A DNA stretch of 64,000 nucleotides from Hyphochytrium catenoides (taxonomy: Eukaryota; Sar; Hyphochytriomycetes; Hyphochytriales; Hyphochytriaceae), in the NCBI GenBank assembly GCA_900088475.1, contig FLMG01002522.1, forward strand, positions 48,995 through 112,994. The letters are read 5' to 3'. Each line of letters begins with the position of its first letter. Within the stretch, counting starts at the first letter, position 1. The position numbers and the translations under genes are program-made. The notes under the pieces were generated by a model. The model was given only the letters and a program-made list of their open reading frames with translations, ran no database searches and was not told where the DNA came from. Positions 47,201-58,553 of this stretch are shown piece by piece.

Positions 47201-47918
47201 CATGCTTTACCGGGCATAGTATGCTTTAGGCGGCATGGTAAGCAGTAAGCGCGTGAGTCAGAGCAAGATGGTCTGACGCTTACCAGGGTGTTTGAGATGA
47301 TGGCGAGCAAACCTTTCTCTCGTTGTAGCGCTTCTTCTCTTTGTTCTAGGGTGACCCTTTCCTGCACAGTGGCGTCCAGATCCGCTCTCAGCGCTTGGAT
47401 GCTTGCCATCAACTGCTCTTTCTTTTTCTTCAGCGTGCAATCAATAATGACATCCAACTGAACATCGTTGGGAGCAGGAACAGGCTTATTCCAAGCAAGA
47501 GGGTCAGGTGCGGAGGGCGGGTCAGAGTCAATATTGATTCTTAGAGAATAGGTAAGTGGAAAGAAAGCGATGAAGATAGTCCGATGAATAAAGACACAAT
47601 TGTTCAAAGACCAGGAGGAGCCCGTTTCCAGTACAAAGGCGAGATGAGACGACGTGCGCTTTGGCGAGGAAGCACGAGGAAGAGTAGTGAAGAGATATTA
47701 AGGAGCAATGGATACATTAGTAAGAGCAGCATCCAACGACAGAAGGAAATATAAGGGAAGGTGAAAATCAAAGACAGAGAACACTGCGCAGTGTTGACAT
47801 GGGAGACAGATAGGGGAATCCTCTGCGGGCCCGGTGTGCCGCCTTACCTTGGCGGTGGACTGGAAGATGGATTGTCGCTTTGGTTGCTGTCGTGGCGAAG
47901 GAGGACTGGGTAGACCAT
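44224..47918 (-). CDS. Outer dynein arm docking coiled-coil protein (ODAD3/CCDC151-like)
   Basis: The first exon 47918-47848 (MVYPVLLRHDSNQSDNPSS) ends in a strong GTAAGG donor. It joins in phase, across a 308-nt intron, to the exon at 47539 (RINIDSDPPSAPDPLAWNKP). Long heptad-rich exons follow: KKKKEQLMASIQALRADLDA, KQGKLFEALQAQEKDYLREQ, LRDCRYEIKGLAKDTSKL and ARDAVALVKVVAKKQRAS. The segment WSKINQRTGVSNPDVFLEKC followed by ETMEQNLNELR and EKLRKVDLEFEELKYG matches the conserved F..I...TGV...+.V...F / EFEELKY block of CCDC151, CCDC63 and CCDC114. These tether outer dynein arms to axonemal doublets. The acidic C-terminal part (TEDLDEDVRVPDDEE) also fits. The stop may be at 44224 or an earlier spliced one. 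Confidence 0.75.
44811..44834 (+). repeat. (CT)12 microsatellite
   Basis: A perfect 24-nt CT run in an intron of the docking-protein gene, next to a shorter CT run at 44789-44798. Confidence 0.95.
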
Positions 47919-50900
47919 CGCCATTCAGCTCCGTGGGTCCTGCGGCGGTTGAAGGACATGAGACAGTCTTTGGCGCTTCTTTCTCGGAGATGTCCCCGAC
48001 ACTCCCTTCTCGGTTTCCAGAGCGTTTGGTCCCAACCGCATCTCTCTTCTCTTTGGCGGGATGCAATAGCTCCGTTTTGGCCTGTGATACATCTCCCAGC
48101 GCCTCCATCTCCTCACTAGCTTTATGGGCCCTCTCTGTGGCTGTCTTGTCTTTTAGCTGTTCTCCTCCCTTTCCAACTGCGGCCACTGTCTTTTGGACCT
48201 CTTCCCCATGTCGTGCGACGCCGTTAGAGCCTGCGCTAGAGAGACAGACTCTGACAGTGAGCGAGGATGCCCGGAAGTGAGACATTTGCCCTTGCCTCTC
48301 TCTTGGTTCTCTTTCTCCCGCTCCATCCTTCTCTCCTGCGGCGCCAGAACTATTGCCGGCAGAGCCAGGAAGAGGGAGACTCTGATCCTGCGCCTCCTTC
48401 TTCCTCTTCACACCATCAAAGTACCTTGGGCCGCAGTTGGCAAGCGCAACGAGAGGAAAATGGATCCACATCCATCTCTTATAGAAGTAAGTGGTGCATG
48501 AAGAAGGAGAAGACTCGTAGGATGACTCTTTCGCTCCTTCCGCGCTATGTAGAGAGGAAGAGCCAAACAAATGGCAAAGATGAGAAGGAACACATAGTAA
48601 ACTCCTTCCTTCTTCATCTGTTGACAGATAAGGAACTCCAATGCTGGCCAGGTCCTCTGTGGTCACCTCAGGATGTCCAAAGCTGGGAACGTCAGCATGA
48701 ACCTCAAGGCCGCTGGTACCGAACTCTAAGAGGAAATCCGCAATCTGGCAAGAATGTCAAAAGGAAGAGATAATGAGCGATCTATTAGGTTGAAACCCAC
48801 GGGTCTCCTGATGGAAGGTAGGACACCAGTCAAAAAGTAGAAAGCAAGGACAAAGATTAAGAAGGACAGCGATTAGTGCAGGGTAGACTAACGGAAAGGA
48901 GGCAACCAGAGGGTGGCGGAGAGAGAAGAAATTGAGACAGACTGAGGATTTTGAGGAGGAGAGAGGCGCACAAGTGGGCATTCGCATCTAACCTTCAGCA
49001 CCACGTTGGCTACTGTCTCGTCCTTATCAGGTCCCGTCTGCTGAGACGCGAACTCCTCAAGGGATCGGCTGTATAGCTCTACCAGGTCCGTAGGTCCAGC
49101 TGGAGGAAGTCTATTCCTGAGCATATCAGTCTTCGAAATGCTAGGGTTTCCTTTCCGTAGACCCGTAGTGGAGAGACTTCCACTGAGAGATAGAGGTGGA
49201 AGAGCTGAGGGCAGCGTAGAGGAAGAGGAAGACGAGGGAAGCCCGACGAGGGAGAGCCAGAGCTTCATGAACTCATCCTTGTGCTTTGGCGTCCACCACA
49301 GCTCAAAGAGCTCCACCTTTGAGAGTGTGTCTTTCAATTCTCCCCAGGCGCCTGAGCGAGACAAGTTGAGGAAGAGAACAGGTGGACAACTCAGCATGTG
49401 TGGCATAGAGAGATACCTCTGGCATTCTAGAAGGTCTAAAGAAGTAAGCCACTAAGACGGAAGAGAAACTTGGACCGAAGGTTAGAGGTGTGGCAGAGAG
49501 ATAGAAAGGATAGCGAGGGAGAGGGAGGAGAGATCTGCGCAATGCTCATCTCCAGCTACCTGAGATCCTCAAGTGATAAGGGAGCTCAGCGAGCTTTCGA
49601 TCGCAAGGAGGGAGCTGTGTAAAGTACTTGGCCAGCTGAAGGCAAGGCGAGAGACAGAAATGAGAGAGTGACGGTAAGTTAAATTCTAGTGACACGGAGA
49701 AGCATCAGCAACCCTTGCTCTGATGCACCAAGACTATGCTTTTCACAGACGGCACGAAAGGCGGAAGCAGGAGGAAGTGCTTAGCGTAGCTCTCTCACCA
49801 GTCCGTGAAGCTGCACGCAGGCCTCGGGTCTCTGAATGTATCTTCTCCATACCGCCTCTTTAATCACCTCGTGAGAGAAGCTTCGGAGCCCTTTAACGCT
49901 GTACGTGTTGTCCTATCGCAGGAGGAAGAGGTTAAGGCCTTAACAGACGTCCTTCTCAGGCATAAAGAGTGGAGAGCCAACACATGGCAACAGGGCGATG
50001 AAGAGAAGACATATCACCTAGAACAGAAGGTAGAAGAAGACCAAGAAAGGCCGAGCAAGTACAATGCACTCACGCGAGCTAGAACAGTGACATGAGACAG
50101 GAAGAGAGAGATGAAGCTAGCTGGACGAGAGAGGAGAGATAGGAACACCTTACCTCTAGAATCCTCATCACTGCCTCCTTTTCTTGGGCATCAATTGCCT
50201 CTTCGCCCTTCATTCCCAACGACACCGCGCCCCATAGCTCCTCCCAGCTAAGGCCGTGCCTTGAGACGAAGGTAAGCGAGAGGACTCTCCCCAGTAGTCC
50301 TCCTCTCTCTTCCTTTCTCCTTCTATCGACGATACTGCTCCAGACTCCCAGAGCCATAGTCACCAGCTGATCCGTGTCTTCTGCTGCACACAGTTCTTTC
50401 AACATCTCAGTCACAGTTTTGCTGGCCAACTTCACCCCTAGTTGGAGGCACTCGAGGAGAAGACGGAGAAAGAGTGGCTGTTCTGTTGCTGTTACGCCTA
50501 AGAATAACCGCTCGTTCTCTCCTGAGAATTGAAGAGATCCTCCATGTTTCTCTCTGAAGGCCGCAAGAACCTCATTGCGAGTCCGGGCGGTTAGAGGTTC
50601 CATCTTAAGGAACGGACAGCCGCGGCGCTGTGGGAGGAGAGATAGCAAAACCGTAGTGAAAAGGAGGAAAAAAGAGAGAGAGAAAGGTTGGTTGAAGATA
50701 AGAAGGAAATGGAGAAGAAGGAACACGAGGTAAAACAGGAAGACGAGACAGTCAGACATAAGATGGAAAAGCAGCAATAGGGGAAAGTGAGAGAGCATAG
50801 CGACGAGGTTGTAAACAGGAAGGAGGCAAGAGTGATGGAGATAGAGATCACCGGTTTAAAAAAGAAAAGAGAGTTCTGCAAGCAACAAATGTTGCTCCTG

Positions 50901-51915
50901 GATAGACTACCTTGAGCTCAAGATAGGTTCTATGTAGCACTTCTTTCTTCTTCATCTCTCCGCTGCCTGGGGGCGGCTCCTGCACTCGCTCCACCGTGGA
51001 CAGGATGAACCTAACATTCACAGGAAAAACTGTCGGAAGCCACTTTAAACTTCCTTCGGGCGCATCTTCACTCTTAAGTCTGTTGACACCGTCAATGACG
51101 AAGATAAGCCGGTGAGAGGAGTACTTCTTCGCAGCACTTTCTATGAAGCGTGGGAGAGACCAGCGCAGTCTCTCTTCAGAGGCTGGGACCTCCATCTCTC
51201 TTAGGTTGAAAGCATCTTTGACTGACTCCTCTAGACTTCGAAGCATTCGCGTCAACTGTGAGAGAGAGAGACATGTTACCAAGACAGAGATAGTTACGCT
51301 ATTGGGCACCAACCCTTGAACGTAGTCAGAGATAGGTTACCTGGAAGCTCTCAGTAGAGCACTCTACATAGTAGGCAAAGAGGAACTCATTCTTCTCCCT
51401 GATTTCTCTCCTCTGGTTGATCCAATTTGCAATGAGAGCGCTCTTGCCAGTGCCTTGATTGAGTAAGACAAAAGAACCATCAGGAAGGAAGTAGAAGTGG
51501 GCTATACCGGTAAAAAAGAGAGAAATGGCAGCAGGAGAAGAGTCCGGACTAAAGCAGAAAGAGAGGCACCTCACTGGCGAGAGTTGCCCAAGTAAGACCA
51601 CGAAGAAAGAACCAAAAAACGAGGCAGCAGAAAGGTGGCATGATGCACCTTTGTCTCCCAATATAACTAGCGGCAGCTTTGCTTCCAGTTCGGAAGTCTC
51701 ACAATGACTGTCCAGAGTCTGGAAGAGCAGATCATTGTTCTGTACATAGACAAAGGACGTGGTCCGACTGCAGAGGACAAACAGTATATGAGGAGACTAT
51801 ACCCTGAATGACACTGCAAAACCCGCCCCAATCTCTCCATTTCACGACGTTCCACTTCCTGTCTGCACTCTCTCTCTCCTGTTACATTTCTCTCCCTTCT
51901 TTGTCCTTCCTCCAT
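47698..51915 (-). CDS. NPHP3-like NACHT-type ATPase
   Basis: Exons in order encode: a charged start (ATG 51915), then SFVYVQNNDLLFQTL and PLVILGDKGTGKSALIANW, the Walker A loop assembled across a splice (51650/51455). Next are HRLIFVIDGVNRLK (Walker B) and FPVNVRFILSTV, then KMEPLTARTRNEVLAAF, LFLRLLLECLQLGVKL and a winged-helix-like part, GGLLGRVLSLTFVSRHGLSW. Then GLRSFSHEVIKEAVWRRYI, LAKYFTQLPP, RKLAELPYHL and VELFELWWTP follow, and VANVVLK joins IADFLLEFG. This order matches the NACHT plus helical region of nephrocystin-3 and its relatives at the ciliary inversin compartment. TPRs are not visible after IADFLLEFG. Instead PEVTTEDLASIGVPYLSTDE leads to a disordered tail, open without stop to 47698. 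The true 3' end is uncertain because the tail overlaps the next gene's first exon. Confidence 0.75.
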
Positions 51916-52937
51916 GTCTCCCCTCTCTCCTTTGTCCTACCACCTCGCCCTCTTTCTTCACTAAGATGTCACTGATTGCTCCCTGCCGTTCTTTCTCTAA
52001 CTTTAGCTAGGCATCACTTGGAAGTACCTCTCCGCGAATGCAACGTGCGCATCTCCCTCACCATGCGCGGTTTGATGATGGGCAGATGTCATTTTGTTGG
52101 TCCTCGAGGTTTGGGTCCAAACTGGACTTAACAATGTGAGCTAAGAATACATCGTAAACCCTCCGTGGTCCATAAGCACTGCAGGACCCGCCTCAGGCAA
52201 GTCGCCTTCTCCATGCAGGGTGAGCAAGAGTTTACAGAAGTAGACGAAGAGGAAGGAAGAAGAGGAACAGACCTCTTACAACCTTCCTACGATGATGCTA
52301 GCTTGGAAGAAAACTGGCAAGACTACACCAGGTTAGCGGACAGCCCAGAGAAGCAGGACCGCACCGGCATGGTGAGATGAACGATGCGAAGAGACAGATG
52401 GATAAGGAAAATTGAAGCACGTCAATAGAAGAAGGCAGGTGCACGGGAAAGACACCTGTCTTCGCAAGCGAGGCGAGAAGAGGCACCACCCTGTACCAAC
52501 CGTGGTGCTAGTCGCCAACCAAGAGCAGCCAGCCTAGGAGCTGCTGGTGGAGCTGCTGGTGGAGCTGCTGATGGTAAGCTGACAGAAGAAGAAGTGGCGA
52601 AGAAGAGACTTGAACTTGGCTCCGGAGCTGTTTGTTGGAGCTCCGCCGCCGCCCGCCGGCGCTCCGGTCGGCCGGTGCTGTACGTTACACGGGCGGCGCG
52701 GCGCCACTGTTTGAGTATTAGCTTTTAGAAGCCCACAGTGTTGTACTGTTTTACCGTCCTTGCGCTGTAGACTGTCATTTGTAGTTGTAAGCAGACCGCC
52801 ACGTCGTTTGGTTTCTGCACGATGGAGCTCGGGTTCAGAACTATATCATTGATTATTCAGGATCATGACCATGATCAATGATCAATGATCAATGATCAAC
52901 TTTACATGTGGCGAAGCTTGGTAGCTGAGCATCCGGG
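51916..52937. other. Divergent promoter region with GC-rich and simple repeats
   Basis: It lies between the NPHP3-like gene (-) and the coiled-coil gene (+). It has a GAGCTGCTGGTG tandem at 52539-52571, a very GC-rich stretch at about 52620-52710 (GCCGCCGCCCGCCGGCGCTC), and an ATGATCA tandem at 52871-52898. No gene is supported. A 71-aa ORF at 52165-52380 is acidic and motif-free. Confidence 0.5.
52871..52898 (+). repeat. ATGATCA heptamer, four perfect tandem copies
   Basis: Four copies of ATGATCA at 52871-52898, preceded by GGATCATGACC. Each contains the TGATCA palindrome. It lies about 40 bp upstream of the ATG of the coiled-coil gene. Confidence 0.95.
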
Positions 52938-54634
52938 ATGTGGAGTTTCAGAAGCGCCAGAATTGAGAGCTTGTCATTATTTGGCCTTCTACTACCTTCT
53001 GAGACGATCAGTGCAGTGATCGAGTGGGGGAAAGTGCGGGTGGTCGCGGCACTGGATGGCGAAGGCGGAACAGCGGTAGTTCCGCAATGTGTACAGACGT
53101 GTCGTTGTCTTGAGAGAAGGATAGACGGGGGAGGACTTGCTAATGCTTTTGAGACGATGGAGGAGCTTTCCCATGAAGCACCAAACTCTCAATGCCGTCA
53201 TGAGCTGCTTCTTCAGGAATGCCTCCATGTCCTAAAGAGGTAATTTTATCGACTGGCCTGACGGATGAGACATTAACTAAGGCTAGTTGGAGCTTGGTTG
53301 CTAGGGAGCGTGCTCTGACAGAGGTGCTAGTGTCCTGCTTCGGTTCCGCAGCAAGCAAAGAGGCACTGGATATAGAACTGCGGCAGCTTTTGTATGGAGG
53401 TGTCCAAAATGCAGACGGGGAACAAGCCACCCAAGGGTGGCGGCTCCAAGGCGACCTCATGGTAGATACAACTTTTGCTCCTTGAACTCAACGGAAGAGT
53501 GCGTGCAAGGCGCCTAAACGAACACACTTCCGTAGAAGAAAGTAGATAAACAGCTTCAGCTCTTGCTTGATTCCATCCATGCCGAAGAATCTGTGAGGAC
53601 TAGCGCAGAGGTGAGTTGCCTGTTCCATACTTCTCAAGCTTGTCAATATCTGAAGGCAGCCTGGCCACGTGCGTGTCACCTACTAGACAGGTTATCAAGA
53701 TGGAGTCACAAATGCAGCTGCTTCAACAACAAGTTGCAGAGCAGAATCTTCTTCTGGAAGCTGAAAGGTGTAGAAGAAGAGCTCTTGAGAAAGAAAAAGA
53801 GACGCTGCAAAAGAGACTCGATGAATACCTCTTCATTTCTTCCATGGGGAATCCCGCAAAAGGTTGCGTTGCCGTACCTGGGGCCGGAACTTCAACGTTG
53901 GGCTTCGGACAGCCATCGGCCGTACCTAGGACCACGACAGTGATGTCTTCCGAACAGTCGGAACCGATAGACGACAGGTCACGCTCTCGCTCTCCAACAT
54001 TGCCTGCAGCCCTAATGGCGCTCGCGAAAAGGATCGACATAGAGAGGAACAGGGCTAAGGACGCCGAGGCTGCGCTAAAAGTTCAGAATGAGAGGTAGGG
54101 CTATCTTCTATGCATATATTCTGCTACGGTGACTAGAATGTGCCCCTGAATCAGAATGCGGCTTTTAGAGGAAAACCTGAGAGGCCAAGGGGTCTCCATC
54201 CTTGGAACCCAAAGGGTAGGTTACATTTTGTTTTCAAAGCATGCTGCACTGCCTGCTGAGGTCCAAATCAATTTCTATGGTAGGAGCTAACGAGGGTAGA
54301 AAAGTTAGATGGGGCTAGAAAGTCCCAAGACTGCAACGAAGTGGGGTCTGGGCCGTCTTGTCCTTTGGATAGCGATAAAGTGGTAAAGGCCAGCGGCCGC
54401 TGGAACGATCAGGGCCTCCCTGTCAGAGGCATAAGACGGACAATATCCAGGCAGAGGCACAGACCCGTGGCGGCTCACACAGAAAATCTAGAATGGAGGA
54501 GACACGGTGTCCAAGACAACACTACTAGCCTTTTAAGCTCTCCCAGTACTAGACATGGGCATCTATTTAACCACGAAGCAGCGGTAGAGGATGGAAAGCA
54601 CTCTGATCAGCAACATGTTATTTATTACGGCTAA
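52938..54634 (+). CDS. Unrecognised coiled-coil protein
   Basis: Exons appear to be 52938-about 53240 (MWSFRSARIESLSLFGLLLP; LLLQECLHVLKR), about 53320-53460 (EVLVSCFGSAASKEALDIEL), about 53531-53610 (KKVDKQLQLLLDSIHAEE), about 53694-54095, about 54156-54220 and 54284-54634. The middle exon holds a clear coiled coil, SQMQLLQQQVAEQNLLLEAE, continuing RRRALEKEKETLQKRL. A Ser/Arg segment (DDRSRSRSPT) and another helix (LAKRIDIERNRAKDAEAAL) follow. The tail is polar and probably disordered. I do not recognise the family. Length and composition would suit a scaffold or ciliary protein, but that is a guess. Boundaries of the early exons are tentative. Confidence 0.5.
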
Positions 54635-54862
54635 ACTAGACGGGCGGAATCCCAGACGGTTCACACATACAGTGTGGGCCCAGCCCAAATACTACGAATA
54701 TCAAGATATAGGAACTAGAGTTTGCTCTAGCACCGCTCTCTCTCCCTTCGAAAGCCTGGCATAGGATGTCGTAGTCTTAGTCAACTATTAGCCAGCACAG
54801 GCGGTGTGACGCAAGATACGAGCTTAACGATGAGGTCTCGGTCTAGATAGAAAGGCAGATAT

Positions 54863-56165
54863 TTATGGGCAAAAAGCGCCTCCTGGTTCAAGGGAGCCAC
54901 CGGGTCGGGTAACATACCTGTAGAACTTGCGCACGAGGCCGGGCTCCACACAGAGCATCTTGTGGAACTCCTCAGTCCTGAAGTCTGCTAATTTGCTTGC
55001 CTTCTCTTCCCAAGGATTCCAGACAACAACGTCCGGGATCATGCGCCTGTTGGAACCTGTTGGCTTGACAAGCTGCGCGGACTTAAGGATCTTCACCAAT
55101 CTGCCTTTCCCAGTGGCAACGACCAGCTTGACCCAAGGTGAGGGGTTTTATGGAGGAGGAGGAGGAAGGACGTTGCATGGGAATAACACAGCCAAGGTTA
55201 GGGTTCCAGGTCAGTGTCGGGCTATTGTAGGGACCGGCTGCAGCGGTCACATGTGAGAGGAGATACACGTACCGGATCACGCTGTGCGAGGTACATCGTG
55301 TCATGCTCCTTATTTATACGCAGTGTTGGGTCCTTGAACGTCAGCTCTCTACCTGATCCACGCTCAGAGTATTTCGACCCACTTAGTCCTAGCACACGGG
55401 CCTCTGAGATATCTCCTTGCAAAGCTAAGTACGTGTGCAACAGGGTCTGGAACTCGAATGGTCGGTCATCTTTGTTCTCGATGTCAATCGCTGTTACCAG
55501 CTCATCGTCTTTCACTTGTACGTGAAGCTGCACCTTGAAGGCATATGGCCTAAAAATAATAAAAATGAGTGAGGATTGTCGCTAGCCGCAAGCTTTGACC
55601 TACCATAAGGCCCTCGTAGCCGGTGGTACGTCGGCATCCGTTAGTTCGAGGATTGCTTTAGGGCCCGCGGCGTCAGCGGTCAGTGTAACAGGTTTCCATG
55701 GTAAATTTCTGGCAAATCCGTGCTGGCCGGGTATAAAGCCAGGGCCAAAATGAGGGAAGACCACGGGAATACCCCCACGGATAGCCTTCTTTTGATCAAA
55801 GATTGCCTTCTCAGACACAAACAGGATGTCAGTTCCGGTCTTGTCTTGGTATGACGTACTGTGGAGATCGAGGATCGTCAACCGTGAGAAGCTTTTCCTA
55901 TGCGATTAGAAAGGCTTAGCTAAAGCGCTTACGTTGTGGCACCGAAGAGGTAGACCTCGGCCGACGATCCATTAGCATGCCTCAAAAGAACTTTCTCCAT
56001 CCCATTCTTCCCTTTCACGATCTGACACAAATGTCCATGCGACTCTTTGGAGCCCTCTGCATCAGCCCTTCCTCTGCCAAGCAGCAGACCAGCACCTAGC
56101 AGACCGGCCGCTGGTGCTGTCCAGGCGGCACCGAAGCGGAGGAGTCTTGCACGAGCAAACACCAT
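54863..56165 (-). CDS. Glucose-6-phosphate 1-epimerase-like mutarotase
   Basis: This is an aldose-1-epimerase fold protein interconverting alpha and beta anomers of hexose-6-phosphates. Start ATG 56165 is followed by an Arg- and Ala-rich hydrophobic leader (MVFARARLLRFGAAW, then AGLLGAGLLLGRGRA), which may be a targeting or anchor sequence. Motifs follow: EVYLFGATT, DILFVSEKAIFDQKKAIRGG, VVFPHFGPGFIPGQHGFARN (the conserved His), FEFQTLLHTYLALQGDI, IPDVVVWNPWEEKA and FHKMLCVEPGLV. The exons join across short introns near 55945-55880, 55610-55555 and 55275-55125. The read-through end YVTRPGGSLEPGG resembles the usual PGE/W tail, so the stop at 54863 is preferred over splicing at the GTATGT there. 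Confidence 0.92.
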
Positions 56166-58553
56166 GGCACAGAAGTAAGGGTTGTGTTCTGAAAAAATGT
56201 CGCGCTAGTGGAAGGCACAGACTGACTTATTGCACGCATCGACCGCTCCTCTAGGACAGCAGGTACAAGTGGCTCAAAGTGGGAACAGTAGCGAAACGAG
56301 CGCCATGCGGCGTCACGGTTCATCCAAAGGGCACGGCAAAGGAAGCAGCTTGAACCAAAAGAGACAGAAGAGGAACTTGGAGATTATTCATCAGACGTGC
56401 ATCTGATTGAAGTATCCGGTTAGCCGCTAACGGCTATGAGGTCGGCTCTTTCAGGTCATCTTCAACTGCTCTCGTGGATCTCTATGAACAGGAGGGATAG
56501 GGAGGATGCAGCAGGGGTGCGATTGCTGCCTTGACTATTCGATGATGACTAAGACAGTGACAGGCGTCGGGCACTCTTTGTATGCGACCGGTAAGAAGAC
56601 GACAAGTACATGACATCGCGCTGATACAGGTACCACTGCCATCTCCGTGCTCCATTACTTTATTTGGAGGCTTGCATCTTGGTCTGATCCTAATCTCTGT
56701 TTCCATAGGTAGGAATTGCTAGAGGCCTTTGAGTGGTACAACTTAAAGAGTAATGTCATTGCTACTTCCTTCGCATTCGTAGCTCCTCGTTCTCTTCCTT
56801 GCCAGGATGAGGCACCCTGTAGCGCATAATTGCCCATCTATCCCCATAGTACACTCCACTCTCCAGAGCTTTGATAGTGCCGCTTATCATAGTATGTCAT
56901 GTTTATTCACTCCTCCGTTTTGTAGCTTCTTGTCCTTCTCCTTGACACAATGGGACAACGTCTAGAGCATCTGTCTCTCTTTTGTTGTTTCCATATCACA
57001 ACCTCACTGCTTGGATGCAATTTCTTATCCGCTGCAATGATGGACTTCATATCTCACTTTATTTGTAAGGGCTTTGCAAGATGTCAGCATTATTGTTAGT
57101 TCTCTTCAACTGAACTGCTCAGTAGAACGAAAGTTATTAGAAGTATGCCATCATCCATCTCGGGGGCCCGAGGTCGTATTGATGTAACAGACATATGTCG
57201 CTACGCTATTGGGAATCAGGAAGGACAATACGTTCACCGAGCCGAAGCTCTCAAACAAGAGGTGTCAGAAGTAATGTCGTTCATCATATTTCCCATGCTG
57301 CGATGCTGCTGCAAGCATACTGTTTACGCGAATGTGAACACAGCATTCGCTTTCAAGCACACACACTGAAAGGCGTGAAGAAACCGAGACGGGACCATCA
57401 TATGTCAATGGTGGAATCAGGGACATGCAGCACCGCCACATGCCCTCATTGAAGGAATTCATCAATTGAATCATCGGTCCTGGATTGGGCATTTTGTTCC
57501 TCATCAACAGCCAATGTTTGTCCGCACTGACATTCAGACGGTAATTCCAATATATGACAATCATCGGAACTCAGCCACGACCCAAATAGTTAGTAGATAG
57601 CAACTTGCTACCCGTTGCAATGCATCTTATACAGAAGCAGACACCAAAGGTCGCAGGTGGCATGGGAGAGACTCATCTGTTGCGGACGGCTCGTGAATCT
57701 GATCGCCCATACCACCGGGACAAACACATTACTCGCCCTCCTTGGATTTCCGGTATCACCTGGCTTGCTTACGATAAAAGGGAAGTGAAGGATGCAGGAT
57801 GCCAGGTTCAGAATGGCTTACTGAGCTTGCTAGCGTAGCCTTGCAGTGGAATGGGACAAAGCTCTCCAAGTTCTTCTCCGTCCTGCTCTGTTCTATGACT
57901 GGCTGGTATCCGGATGGAGCGCCGCTGCAGGCGGAGGTCATTGCGCATTTGCTGGTGGTGCGAGCTCTCAAGAGATTGTCCCGATCAATTGAATGGCCTG
58001 CAAGAGCTTTGGGATGCCTCAACAGCACATGATGGTTCTGAATATATGCATCTATATCCGTCTTATTTGTAATAAGGATAGAAGTCAAGTCGGTTCGAGA
58101 TAAGTTTAGTTGGGTTTCAATTCGTAAGATTCTACGTTTTGAAAATGTTTGTTACAGGTATTCAAGGAGGATGTCTGGAGGTGTTTGAGGAAGAACAGTG
58201 GGTGGAGGCCGACCTGCATTTTTTGATGTCATATGTTTATCATTGGGGGGGGTGGGCGTGGAGGCTGAGGGAGATACAAAGACACTCCCTTCAGAAAGTT
58301 CTTCTCCTCTCCCTTTCTATGGGCTATCAAAAAAGCATAACGGTTCTCGGTTCTGATCCACGCCTCGAGGAAGAAGTAACAACCCTTGGCACGTCCGCCG
58401 CACCACGTAGATACTGACCGAAAGATATCTGAGAGAGCGCTTTGGCGTGTGCACTTGAGAGTCGAGGAGAGCTTTGTTATGTGCAGACTCCGAAGCGCCT
58501 AACTAACATCAAGGTTCTCAAGAAGGGATATTCAGCAGTGAAAGGAAAGGCGA
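56166..58553. other. Long region without a supported gene
   Basis: It holds promoters of the mutarotase (-) and F-box (+) genes. A 77-aa plus-strand ORF (57799-58032; begins MPGSEWLTELASVALQW) and a possible later piece at 58159-58230 read like decayed or real coding sequence but show no known domain. The frame at about 58445-58620 (KVLKKGYSAVKGKANGG) is also open. These could be 5' exons of the F-box gene in other phases. A CCGCTAACGGC motif lies at 56424-56434. Confidence 0.4.

Noticed and set aside
47540-47845. Direct fusion of the NPHP3-like frame to the docking-protein frame by the 308-nt intron
   Set aside because: The NPHP3-like frame is at phase 0 at this donor and would meet TGA. 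Only the overlapping frame that starts at ATG 47918 joins in phase.
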